From Oscillospiraceae bacterium (GTDB lineage Bacteria > Bacillota > Clostridia > Oscillospirales > Acutalibacteraceae): DNA of 64,000 nt. Below are positions 9,796-18,968 of the stretch, piece after piece. How positions within the stretch are numbered: position 1 is the first letter of the stretch; the number at the start of each line of letters is the position of its first letter. The translations under genes were made by a program, and so were the position numbers. The notes below the pieces were generated by a model. The model saw nothing but the letters and a program-made list of their open reading frames with translations, was not told where the DNA came from and searched no databases. The stretch lies in NCBI GenBank assembly GCA_015066045.1, contig SVPD01000005.1, positions 16,948-80,947 on the forward strand, given 5' to 3'.

Positions 9796-11558
9796 TGTGC
9801 CAACACTCCTTCCTGCTGAGAAATAAAGATTTCACGGTAAACCTCGCTGCTTTCCCTGAGCTCATCGTGAGTGCCGACCGCTTCTATTTTACCGTCCTCG
9901 ATAACTACTATTCTGTCAGCATCCATAATGGAGGTTATACGCTGTGCGATGATGATTTTGGTGATGTCCTTATATTTTTCGTCACGGAGAGCCTTTTTGA
10001 TTTTGGCGTCCGTGGCCGTGTCTACGGCACTGGTAGAGTCGTCCAGAATGAGAATTTTAGGTCTTTTGATGAGAGCACGAGCTATGCATATTCTCTGTCT
10101 CTGACCGCCGGAAACGGTGGAGCCGCCCTGACCGAGCTCTGTCTCATAACCCTTTTCAAATTCGCTGATGAATTCGTGAGCCTGTGCATCCTCTGCGGCT
10201 GCGAAGATCTCCTCGTCGGTAGCCTCCGGTCTGCCCCAGCGTATATTTTCCATAATAGTGCCCGAGAAAAGCATATTCTGCTGCAGCACTACGGCTATTT
10301 CTCCGCGGAGATTTTTAAAGGTGTAATCCTTTACGTTTCTTCCGCTGACGGTTACTTCGCCCTCTGTGGTGTCATAAAGACGGGGAATGAGCTGAACCAG
10401 AGTGGATTTGGCTGAGCCTGTGGAGCCGATAATACCTACGGTTTCGCCTGCATTTATTTTAAGATTTACGTTTTCGAGTATGTTGTTTTCTACCTCTTCG
10501 TTATATTTGAAGGTAACGTTTTTAAATTCGATGCTGCCTTCCTCTACCTTAAGGCTTTCGTCAGCATCCTTATCGCTTACTGAGGGCTCCTGCTTGAAAA
10601 TTTCGCCCAATCTTTCGATGGAGGCTTTTGAAACGAACATACTGACGAACACCAAAAGCACGGTCATAAGAGAGGAAAGCACCTGTGAAATATAGGCAAT
10701 GAAGGCACTCATTTCACCTGTGGTAAGGCCTGATTTACCCTCGAGAATGAGAGCACTGCCTCGCCATAAGGCGAAGACCATACATCCGTAAACCACCAGC
10801 ATAATGGCGGGGGTGATGTAAAGGACGAGACTCTGTGCTCGGATGTTCATTTTAAGCACTTCGTTGTTTACTTTTTCGAACTTTTCCTTTTCGTGGTCCT
10901 CACGGACGAAGGATTTAACCACACGTATACCGTTTATGTTGCCTCTTAAAACACCGTTGAACTTATCGGTGGTTTTAAGCATCTTTTTGAAGGCCGGCAC
11001 TGCCATATAACCCATAATGATGAGGATAATCACGATGGACGGCAGAGCGATATAAAACATAGAGGAAAGCTCTTTGCTCTTTTCTATGGCATAAAGCAGA
11101 GCCGTAATAAGCATAAGCGGTCCTTTTATGAAGGTGACGATAGTATTTTTATAGGTGTTCTGAATCATTGAAACGTCGCTTGTCATACGGGTGATAAGCG
11201 TACCGATTTTCAGCTTGTCGATGTTTTCAAAGGAGAGGCTCTGTATTTTATAGAAAAGCTCACGGCGTAAATTAGCACCGAAGCCCATGCTTGCGATAGC
11301 TGAGCAGCGGGCGGCGATGTAGCCGATAATGAGAGTAAAAGCGCAGAGAAAAAGCATTTCTAAAAGCTTTGAGGTGAGCTGGCCGGTGATGTCGTCGGCA
11401 GAGTAGCTTCCGCCCTTTAACAGAACGAGTATATCCGTAACCTCACCCATTACCTCGGGTATTTTCAGCTCAACCACTACGTCCAGATAAATCATTATGG
11501 GACAGATTACGGTGAGCAGTCTGTAGCCTTTAGTATACTCAAAAAATCTTTTTAACAA
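9792..11558 (-). CDS. ABC exporter, fused permease/ATPase (partner subunit)
   Basis: GSTGSAKSTLVQLIPRLYDT, VSGGQRQRICIARALI, LDDSTSAVDTATD; start/stop overlap with the next gene. Confidence 0.93.
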   Translation of the reverse strand: MLKRFFEYTKGYRLLTVICPIMIYLDVVVELKIPEVMGEVTDILVLLKGGSYSADDITGQLTSKLLEMLFLCAFTLIIGYIAARCSAIASMGFGANLRRELFYKIQSLSFENIDKLKIGTLITRMTSDVSMIQNTYKNTIVTFIKGPLMLITALLYAIEKSKELSSMFYIALPSIVIILIIMGYMAVPAFKKMLKTTDKFNGVLRGNINGIRVVKSFVREDHEKEKFEKVNNEVLKMNIRAQSLVLYITPAIMLVVYGCMVFALWRGSALILEGKSGLTTGEMSAFIAYISQVLSSLMTVLLVFVSMFVSKASIERLGEIFKQEPSVSDKDADESLKVEEGSIEFKNVTFKYNEEVENNILENVNLKINAGETVGIIGSTGSAKSTLVQLIPRLYDTTEGEVTVSGRNVKDYTFKNLRGEIAVVLQQNMLFSGTIMENIRWGRPEATDEEIFAAAEDAQAHEFISEFEKGYETELGQGGSTVSGGQRQRICIARALIKRPKILILDDSTSAVDTATDAKIKKALRDEKYKDITKIIIAQRITSIMDADRIVVIEDGKIEAVGTHDELRESSEVYREIFISQQEGVLAQ

Positions 11559-11582
11559 AGAGCATACCTCCTTAAACTTCTT

Positions 11583-12959
11583 TTAGAATATAATTGCATT
11601 TGCCAAAGCAAAGTAAATTACCAGAGAGATGGTATCTACCAGTGTGGTAATCAGCGGACCTGCCATAAGTGCCGGGTCCAGCTTTAAAAGCTTAGCCACG
11701 ATGGGCAGTGAGCAGCCGATGGTTTTGGATACCACTACCACGGCCATAACGGCCATGGACACCACCAGTATAACACTGTCTGTGACATCGCTGCCTGTAG
11801 TCAGCCTTAAAAGCCACATTCTGGCGAAATTAGCCACGGCGAGAACGAGGCCGACCATAAGAGAAACACGGATTTCCTTCCACAGGATAATGAAGTAATC
11901 CTTTATTTTGATTTCACCCAGTGCCAGACCGCGGATAACGAGAGTGGAAACCTGATTACCCGAGTTACCGCCCGTACCCATAAGCATAGGTATACAGGCC
12001 GTCAGACCTGCCACTACCGAAAGCTTGCTTTCGAAGCCCTCGATTATCTGCCCCGTAAGAGTGGAGGCGAGCATAAGCACGATAAGCCAGGGGATACGGT
12101 TTTTAGCCAGAGAAAGCACACCTGTTTTAATGTATTCATCCTCCGAGGGAGTAAGAAGAGCCATCTTTTCAAAGTCCTCGGTGGCCTCTTCATCGATGAT
12201 GTCGATAATGTCGTCGATGGTGATGATACCCACCAGACGGTTTTCCTTGTCTACTACGGGAACGGAGAGAAGGTCGTACTTTTTGGCTATGGCGGCCACA
12301 TATTCCTGGTCGTCCATAGTGGTGACATAGATAAGCTGCTCATCGTCGGACATAATCTCCGTGATGAGAGTGTCCTCGTCGTTCAGAAGAAGTCTTCTCA
12401 GAGGGATGGTACCCACCAGATGACGCTTATCATCGATAACGTAGCAGGTGTAGATGGTTTCTTTGTCCACGCCCGTTCTGCGGATGCTCTTTATGGCTTC
12501 GGCTACGGTGAGTCTGTCGTGAAGCTCCACCATCTCGATGGTCATAACACTGCCGGCGCAGTTGTCGGGGTAGGTGAGGAAGCGGTTGATGATTTCTCTG
12601 GTTTCCCTGTCCGTATTGGCCAAAACACGGCGTACGATGTTAGCGGGAACCTCCTCGAGAAAGTCAACGGCATCGTCCACATAAAGGTCATCCATCAGAC
12701 GGCCGATTTCACTGTCTGTGATGGACTGAACTATAACTGCCTGCTTTTCCGTGTCAAGATAGGAAAAGACATCGGCGGAAATATCCTTGGGCAGAATGCG
12801 GAAAATTTTTACGGAGATTTTATCGTCGTCCAAATCCATAATAAATTCCGCAATATCGGGATAAGCCATATCTGAAAGCTCACCCTTGAGTTCCTTGAGC
12901 AGATTTTTGGCTAAAAGCCTGTAAAGTCTGCCGAATTCGTTTTCATTCATTTGTTTCAC
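11583..12959 (-). CDS. mgtE: Magnesium transporter MgtE
   Basis: MgtE N domain, CBS pair, and membrane domain with PMLMGTGGNSGNQVSTLVIRGLALGEI. Confidence 0.95.
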   Translation of the reverse strand: MKQMNENEFGRLYRLLAKNLLKELKGELSDMAYPDIAEFIMDLDDDKISVKIFRILPKDISADVFSYLDTEKQAVIVQSITDSEIGRLMDDLYVDDAVDFLEEVPANIVRRVLANTDRETREIINRFLTYPDNCAGSVMTIEMVELHDRLTVAEAIKSIRRTGVDKETIYTCYVIDDKRHLVGTIPLRRLLLNDEDTLITEIMSDDEQLIYVTTMDDQEYVAAIAKKYDLLSVPVVDKENRLVGIITIDDIIDIIDEEATEDFEKMALLTPSEDEYIKTGVLSLAKNRIPWLIVLMLASTLTGQIIEGFESKLSVVAGLTACIPMLMGTGGNSGNQVSTLVIRGLALGEIKIKDYFIILWKEIRVSLMVGLVLAVANFARMWLLRLTTGSDVTDSVILVVSMAVMAVVVVSKTIGCSLPIVAKLLKLDPALMAGPLITTLVDTISLVIYFALANAIIF

Positions 12960-12979
12960 CGACTTTCATTGTCTTTTTA

Positions 12980-13002
12980 GGACGCTGAAAGAAAATGCGT
13001 CC
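12980..13002 (-). promoter_or_regulatory. mgtE leader hairpin abutting the uORF stop
   Basis: Minus strand GGACGC-ATTTTCTTTCA-GCGTCC immediately after TGA. Confidence 0.6.
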
Positions 13003-13086
13003 TCAGTGCAGCACTGTCAGTGAGAGGGCAGAACTGCACAAAAATATTAAGCTGCATCCTTTAGGGTTACTATCACCGCTATCCAT
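13003..13086 (-). CDS. Putative 27-aa leader peptide upstream of mgtE (MDSGDSNPKGCSLIFLCSSALSLTVLH)
   Basis: GGAGGTG upstream of ATG; lies between the promoter (13133-13162) and mgtE. Confidence 0.5.
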   Translation of the reverse strand: MDSGDSNPKGCSLIFLCSSALSLTVLH

Positions 13087-13132
13087 CGCAGTTCCCACCT
13101 CCAAACAAATTCAGTATTAATCCATAAATTTT

Positions 13133-13162
13133 ATTATACATTATTATGTTAATCAAAGTCAA
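13133..13162 (-). promoter_or_regulatory. Sigma-A-type promoter for mgtE and its leader
   Basis: TTGACT-N18-TATAAT on the minus strand. Confidence 0.65.
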
Positions 13163-13197
13163 GCATTTTACGTTTATCTCAAACATACAAAAAAAGA

Positions 13198-13495
13198 AGG
13201 GGCTGTTGCAGTAAGAGCCTTGCGAGGCTTTTGGCAAAAATACGGGGAATTTTGTTCGAGAAACAAATACTTCCTTATGTGGCGTCGGCGAATATGCAGA
13301 AGACGTTTTCTTCGCCCCAAATACGTATGATTATACTTCGAGAGGGCGGAAAAAGTCTGAAAAAGCAAGTGTTTATTATATGCAACACCGTATTATTCCA
13401 TATAAAAATTTAAAAGGGGATGCAAAAAACTTGCGTTTTTTACACCCCTTTTTGTTTTGCTTTTTGGTCTGCGCCTACTGCGGCAGTCCCTATAA
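13198..13495. repeat. Second copy of the dispersed intergenic repeat family, with an internal terminator-like hairpin
   Basis: GGGAATTTTGTTCGAGAAACAAATACTTCCTTATGTGGCGTCGGCGAAT matches the reverse complement of 4968-5035; GGTCTGCGCCTACTGCGGCAG matches 3275-3296. Confidence 0.7.
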
Positions 13496-13501
13496 AGCTG
13501 C

Positions 13502-14938
13502 TTAAGCGGTTTCTCCTTCAGCTGAAGCAGATGACTTTGAAGCCATAGCCATTTCTTCCTCGTCCTTCTTTGAAATGTTATAGATAAACTTCATAGCAAG
13601 GAAGGCGATAAGTGAGCCTGCTGCCAGAACGATGAAGTAAAGCTTGGTTACGTCTTCGCCGAAGCCCTCGGGCTGAACTGCGTTTTCGCCTTCAACGAAG
13701 CCGATAGCTACGAGTCCCCAGGAAACTACTGCCTGACCGATACCCTGTGAAAGCTTACGGAAGAAGGAGTAAAGAGCATAGAGAGAGCCCTCCTCGCTTT
13801 TTCCTGTTTTACGGTAGCTGACCTCGATGCAGTCGGCTACGATAGCCCATACGGAAATCTGGAACACGGCATTACCTACATTAAGTCCCATAAGACATAC
13901 GATGTAAAGGATCATACCCTTTGAGTCGGGAGTGATGGGTGCGAAGATGGAGATTATACCTGAAACGGCACCTATGAGCATAGCAACGGAAAGAATGTTT
14001 TTCTTGCCGTATTTCTTTGTAAGCTTGCCAAGGAAAACCATAACGAAAATCATGGGAGCATAGGAGCCGATCATTGCCATACCAACCTTGGAGGTATCCT
14101 TGAAGTAATACTGGAATACCATATTGTTCAGAGCCATAGTGGAATTGAAAAGAGCTACTGCTGCCACACTGGCGATGGTAGCACCGACCATAGCACGGTT
14201 TGTAAAGAAGGATTTGACGGAGGAAAGCATAGCCTTGATGCCGGTGGTGTTTTCTGCAGCGTCACGGCTTACACGCTCTTTAACCAGAACAGTGGTGCCC
14301 CAGAGAACTACCAGAGCGAAGAGCGACATAACGATGGCTACGGGAAGAAGGGTTTCACCCTTGAGCACCTGCTCCTCCACGCCTGTTACGGGGTTGGTTA
14401 CGTTATTGTAAACGATACCGGGGAGAACTATCATAATGATGATAGCGGGGAGTGCTGCACCGATTGAACGGAAGGTGGAAAGAGAAACTCTCTGCTGAGG
14501 ATCGTCTGTGATAACGGAATGAAGTGAGCCGTAGGGTACGTTTACCATAGTGTAGGCCACAGACCACAGACAGTAGGAAATGAGACACCATGCATATTTA
14601 CCTGCATAGGAGAAATCCTTTACGGGAGCGAAAATCATAACGTTAAAGATGATAAGTGTAACTGCGCCGAGTAAAATCCAGGGCATATACTTACTCTTTT
14701 TGCCGATTTTTTTGGTGTCTACGAGATTACCGATAACGATGTCGTTTACGGCATCGAAGGCTTTTGAAATAAGGATGATGATGGCGTAGTCATTGGGTGA
14801 AAGACCGATGAACTGCAGATAAAACAGCTGCATAAAAGTGGAAACGAGCTGGAATGAGAAGCCGCAGCCCATATCGCCCATTGCGTAGCCTAATTTGTCC
14901 TGCCATCCGAAGGGACGGATCTGTTTTTTGTTTTCCAT
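13502..14938 (-). CDS. GPH-family (glycoside-pentoside-hexuronide) cation symporter
   Basis: 478 aa, 12 TM, DKLGYAMGDMGCGFSFQ N-terminus; next to hexuronate catabolism genes. Confidence 0.9.
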   Translation of the reverse strand: MENKKQIRPFGWQDKLGYAMGDMGCGFSFQLVSTFMQLFYLQFIGLSPNDYAIIILISKAFDAVNDIVIGNLVDTKKIGKKSKYMPWILLGAVTLIIFNVMIFAPVKDFSYAGKYAWCLISYCLWSVAYTMVNVPYGSLHSVITDDPQQRVSLSTFRSIGAALPAIIIMIVLPGIVYNNVTNPVTGVEEQVLKGETLLPVAIVMSLFALVVLWGTTVLVKERVSRDAAENTTGIKAMLSSVKSFFTNRAMVGATIASVAAVALFNSTMALNNMVFQYYFKDTSKVGMAMIGSYAPMIFVMVFLGKLTKKYGKKNILSVAMLIGAVSGIISIFAPITPDSKGMILYIVCLMGLNVGNAVFQISVWAIVADCIEVSYRKTGKSEEGSLYALYSFFRKLSQGIGQAVVSWGLVAIGFVEGENAVQPEGFGEDVTKLYFIVLAAGSLIAFLAMKFIYNISKKDEEEMAMASKSSASAEGETA

Positions 14939-14953
14939 TTCTATTTTCTCCTT

Positions 14954-15988
14954 TTATCTTTGTACTCTGCCGGAGGCATCGCCGCCTGCGAGCTTTTCTA
15001 CCTCTGAAACGGTTACTCTGTTGTAATCGCCCTCGATTGAGTGCTTGAGTGCCGAGGCTGCCACTGCGAACTCTACGGCCTGCTGAGTAGTCTTGCCGCT
15101 GAGAAGTGCATAGATGAGACCGCCGCCGAAGCTGTCACCGCCGCCTACACGGTCCACGATGTGAAGGTGGTATTCCTTTGAGAAGCAGTAATCTGAGCCG
15201 TCATAAAGCATACCTGCCCAGTCGTTGTCGTTGGCTGAAATGGAGGAGCGGAGGGTGATGGCTACCTTTTCGAAGCCGAAGGTGTCCATAAGCTGCTTTG
15301 CTACGGATTTGTAGCCCTCCTTGTCGAGCTTACCGCCGTAAATGTCGGTGTTTTCCGCTTCGATGCCGAAAACATCCTTGGCATCCTCTTCGTTGGAAAT
15401 GCATACGTCTACATACTTGCAGAGCTTGGTCATAGCCTCTCTGGCCTGAGCTCTGGTCCAGAGCTTACCTCTGTAGTTAAGGTCACAGGAAATCTTTACG
15501 CCCTTGGCCTTGGCGGCCTTACAGGCGTCGAGACAGATTTCTACGAGGTTTTCACCGAGAGCCGGTGTAATACCCGTGAAGTGGAACCAGTCGGCGCCGT
15601 CGAAAATTTTGTCCCAGTCAAAGTCCTCTCTTTTCGCTAACTGGATAGCGGAGTATGCTCTGTCGTAGATACATACGGAGCCGCGCTGTGAAGCACCCTT
15701 TTCCAGATAGTAGATGCCTACTCTTTCGCCGCCTCTTACTATGTCCTTTGTGTCTACACCGAGAGCACGGAGAGAATTGACTGCACCCTGACCGATAGCG
15801 TGGGAGGGAAGCTTGGTTACGAAGGAGGCATCCATACCGTAATTGGCCAAGGATACCGCCACGTTAGCCTCACCGCCGCCGAAGGTAGCCTGCATAGTAT
15901 CGTTCTGGAAGAAACGAAGGTAGCCTTCAGGTGCGAGTCTTAACATAATTTCGCCGAAAGTAACTATTCTTTTTGCCATTTTATTCAC
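14954..15988 (-). CDS. kdgK: 2-dehydro-3-deoxygluconate kinase (PfkB family)
   Basis: FGEIMLRLAPEG, GGGEANVAVSLANYG, DRVGGGDSFGGGLIYALL. Confidence 0.92.
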   Translation of the reverse strand: MNKMAKRIVTFGEIMLRLAPEGYLRFFQNDTMQATFGGGEANVAVSLANYGMDASFVTKLPSHAIGQGAVNSLRALGVDTKDIVRGGERVGIYYLEKGASQRGSVCIYDRAYSAIQLAKREDFDWDKIFDGADWFHFTGITPALGENLVEICLDACKAAKAKGVKISCDLNYRGKLWTRAQAREAMTKLCKYVDVCISNEEDAKDVFGIEAENTDIYGGKLDKEGYKSVAKQLMDTFGFEKVAITLRSSISANDNDWAGMLYDGSDYCFSKEYHLHIVDRVGGGDSFGGGLIYALLSGKTTQQAVEFAVAASALKHSIEGDYNRVTVSEVEKLAGGDASGRVQR

Positions 15989-15996
15989 CTCAGAAT

Positions 15997-16947
15997 TTAT
16001 TTGGTTTCAATGCAGATTTCGAAGCCTGCAATTTTTTCCTTGAGACCGAAGCAAGTGATATTGCCTTTCTTATCGTACCATATGTCGGGATCGATTTCTA
16101 TGCCTTTTCTGTTAACATAAGCAGCGGCACGGTTACCGTTGAGAGTGTTGATTATGATGCAGCCCTTGGCGTCGCCGTCACCCTTCATAAAGGAGAGAGC
16201 ACCTGCGGAAACGGAGTCCTCGCCCTCTTTGTACTCGAAGCCGAAAAGAGATGAGAGAAGCTTAGCTTCCTTTTTTGCACTTTCGTCGTCTGTGTAAAGA
16301 ACTATGCCGCCCAGAGAGAAGCCGAGCATAGTTTCTACGGCCTTTTTACATTTTTCGGTGATTTCGTCCCATCTGCCCTCTGCTATATCTGCACTTGTGG
16401 CAAGCCATGTGCCGCCGCAGCAGAGAATTCTGTCAAAGGAAAGATAGTCGTTGAGGTTTTTGGCATTTACACCGCCTGTGGGCATCCATTTGGCTGCCTG
16501 ATAGGGGCCTGCCAGAGCCTTGAGCTTGGCCACGCCGCCGTTTGCCTCAGCAGGGAAAAATTTGATGTTTGTCAGCCCCATGCTCATAGCCTGCTCCATT
16601 TCACCGGGAGTAGCGGCACCGGGCATCATAGGGATACCGGAATCCTTGATATATTTTACCATCTCGGGATTAAAGCCGGGTGTTACCACGAACTTGGCAC
16701 CTGCAGCGATGGCTCTGTCGCACTGCTCGGGAGTGAGAACGGTGCCTGCACCGACTAAAACATCGGGACATTCAGCGGTAATTCTTCTGATTGACTCCTC
16801 AGCAGCTGCAGTTCTGAAGGTGATTTCTGCAGCGGGGAGACCGCCGTCACGTAAAGCCTTTGCTAAAGGCACTGCCTTGTCCGCATCGTCGATAGCGACG
16901 ACGGGGATAATACCTAATTCGTATATTGTTTTGAACATATCGCTCAT
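15997..16947 (-). CDS. eda: KDPG/KHG aldolase with about 100-aa C-terminal extension
   Basis: PVVAIDDADKAVPLAKAL, EITFRTAAAEESI, VGAGTVL, FVVTPGFNPEMV, KFFPAEANGG; the C-terminus resembles a glyoxalase/VOC-like domain. Confidence 0.9.
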   Translation of the reverse strand: MSDMFKTIYELGIIPVVAIDDADKAVPLAKALRDGGLPAAEITFRTAAAEESIRRITAECPDVLVGAGTVLTPEQCDRAIAAGAKFVVTPGFNPEMVKYIKDSGIPMMPGAATPGEMEQAMSMGLTNIKFFPAEANGGVAKLKALAGPYQAAKWMPTGGVNAKNLNDYLSFDRILCCGGTWLATSADIAEGRWDEITEKCKKAVETMLGFSLGGIVLYTDDESAKKEAKLLSSLFGFEYKEGEDSVSAGALSFMKGDGDAKGCIIINTLNGNRAAAYVNRKGIEIDPDIWYDKKGNITCFGLKEKIAGFEICIETK

Positions 16948-17008
16948 AATTTTTGCCTCCTGAATATTTTGTTAATTACGAATTGCGCATTCCGCATTCC
17001 GAATTGAT

Positions 17009-17860
17009 TTACACGCCTGAGTAGGATGAGAAGCCGCCGTCTACGGGGAGAACCACGCCTGTGATGAAGCCTGCGGCAGCATTATTTACGAGAAAGAGAA
17101 GCGCACCGTCCAGCTCCTCCGATTCACCGAATCTGCCCATAGGAGTAGCAGAGAGGATTTTATCGGTTCTCGGTGTGGGTGAGCCGTCGGGATTCCAGAG
17201 CAGAGCAGCGTTCTGCTTGGTGGAGAAAAATCCTGGAGCGATGGCGTTTACTCTGATGCCTTCCTTAGAGAAGTGAACTGCGAGCCATTTGGTGAAGTTT
17301 GAAACGGCTGCCTTAGCACCTGAGTAGGCGGGGATTTTGGTCAGGGGAGTGAAGGCATTCATAGACGAGATGTTTATGATGTTACAGCCCTCTCTGCCTA
17401 CCATCTGACGGGCGAAGGCCTGAGTGGGAATGAGTGTACCTAAAAGGTTAAGGTCAAATACGAAGCCTACACCCTCTGCTTCCAGGTCGAAGAAGCTCTT
17501 ACAGTCAGCGTCGATGTCCCCTTCGAAGTAATATTCCTTATCTGTGGTAGCTCTGGGGTTGTTACCGCCTGCACCGTTAAGGAGAATGTCGCAGTCGCCA
17601 AGGTCTGCCTTTACGGCATCGGCTACTGCATAGCAGCTTTCCTTTTCCAGTACGTTACATTTGTAGGCCCTGGCTACACCGCCTTCGGCTACGATTTCGT
17701 CAGCAAAGGCTCTGGCAGCATCCTCGTTGATGTCTAAAAGAGCTACCTTTGCACCTGCACGGGCCAGAGTTTTGGCGAAGGAGGAGCAGAGCACTCCGCC
17801 TGCACCCGTTACTACGGCTACCTTGCCTGTAAGGTCGGTATTAATAACATTTTTAAGCAT
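17009..17860 (-). CDS. uxuB: SDR-family D-mannonate oxidoreductase
   Basis: AVVTGAGGVLCSSFAKTLARAGA, YSGAKAAVSNFTKWLA, FITGVVLPVDGGF; operon context. Start moved to MLKNVIN. Confidence 0.85.
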   Translation of the reverse strand: MLKNVINTDLTGKVAVVTGAGGVLCSSFAKTLARAGAKVALLDINEDAARAFADEIVAEGGVARAYKCNVLEKESCYAVADAVKADLGDCDILLNGAGGNNPRATTDKEYYFEGDIDADCKSFFDLEAEGVGFVFDLNLLGTLIPTQAFARQMVGREGCNIINISSMNAFTPLTKIPAYSGAKAAVSNFTKWLAVHFSKEGIRVNAIAPGFFSTKQNAALLWNPDGSPTPRTDKILSATPMGRFGESEELDGALLFLVNNAAAGFITGVVLPVDGGFSSYSGV

Positions 17861-17888
17861 AGTTTTATCTCCTGTTATGAATATTTTA

Positions 17889-18968
17889 TTATTTATCGAA
17901 TCTGTCAAGACTGTCCCAGACGCCCAGCATATACATAATGCCTAATGCACGGTCATAAAGTCCGTAGCCGGGACGCACTGTGCCGGGACCTTCACCCCAA
18001 AGGTGTCTGCCATGGTCGGGACGGATATATCCGTCGAAGCCGGCATCGTGGTATGCCTTGAGGATTTCGAGAATACCCGTATCGCCGTCACAGTCACGGT
18101 GACTTGCTTCCGAAAAATCTCCGTTTTCGAAATGCCTGACGTTTCTGATATGGGCAAAAGCGATTCTGTCGCAATGCTTACGGACAATCTCTGCAACATT
18201 GTTATCGGGGTTTGCATTAAGGCTTCCCGAGCAAAGTGTAAGACAGTTATATTCATCGTCAACCATTTTAAGGAAACGGTCGATGCTTTCTTCGTTGACG
18301 AGAAGTCTGGGAAGACCGAAAATATCCCATGGGGGATCATCCATATGAATAGCCATTTTTATGTCACATTCACGGCAGGTCGGCATAATTGCTTCGAGGA
18401 AATATTTGAGGTTTGCCCACAGCCTTTCGTGGTCAACATCCTTATAAGCCTTAAAGAGCTCATCGAGCTTTGCCATACGCTCAGGCTCCCAGCCGGGGAA
18501 GGACATATTGTATTTTTCGGTGAAATCAAGAATGTACTTAGCCATGGCGTTGTAATCATCCTGAATCATATTCTTTTCATAAAACAAAGCAGTCGAGCCG
18601 TCACCGACAGGATGGAAAAGATTACTTCTTGTCCAGTCAAATACAGGCATAAAGTTATAACAGATAACCTTGACACCGAACTTTGAAAGATTACGGATTG
18701 TTGTTTTGTAATTTTCAATGTATGCGTCACGGGTAGGAAAACCGATTTTGATATCGTCGTGAACATTAACCGATTCAACAACATCCATATTGAATCCGTA
18801 TTCATCAAGCTGACGCTTTACTTCGGCGATTTCATCTTCTTCCCATATTTCACCGGGCATTTTGTGGTGAAGTGCCCATACAATACCGTCAACACCGGGA
18901 ATCTGTTTGATATCAGATAAGCTGATACGGTCATTACCTTCACCGTACCATCTGAACGTCATTTTCAT
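17889..18968 (-). CDS. uxuA: Mannonate dehydratase
   Basis: MKMTFRWYGEGND, ICYNFMPVFDWTR, HPDDPPW-like IHMDDPPWDIFGLPR, GYIRPDHGRHLWGE. Confidence 0.97.
   Translation of the reverse strand: MKMTFRWYGEGNDRISLSDIKQIPGVDGIVWALHHKMPGEIWEEDEIAEVKRQLDEYGFNMDVVESVNVHDDIKIGFPTRDAYIENYKTTIRNLSKFGVKVICYNFMPVFDWTRSNLFHPVGDGSTALFYEKNMIQDDYNAMAKYILDFTEKYNMSFPGWEPERMAKLDELFKAYKDVDHERLWANLKYFLEAIMPTCRECDIKMAIHMDDPPWDIFGLPRLLVNEESIDRFLKMVDDEYNCLTLCSGSLNANPDNNVAEIVRKHCDRIAFAHIRNVRHFENGDFSEASHRDCDGDTGILEILKAYHDAGFDGYIRPDHGRHLWGEGPGTVRPGYGLYDRALGIMYMLGVWDSLDRFDK

Noticed and set aside
12960-13140. M-box riboswitch for mgtE
   Set aside because: Looked for M-box conserved elements and did not recognise them; the uORF/hairpin explanation fits better, though an Infernal scan is needed.
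16960-17000. Short TTACGAATTGCGCATTCCGCATTCCGAATT palindrome-like repeat
   Set aside because: Widespread low-information type of intergenic repeat; a single copy here is not informative.
18003-18686. 227-aa plus-strand ORF
   Set aside because: Antisense to uxuA; spurious.
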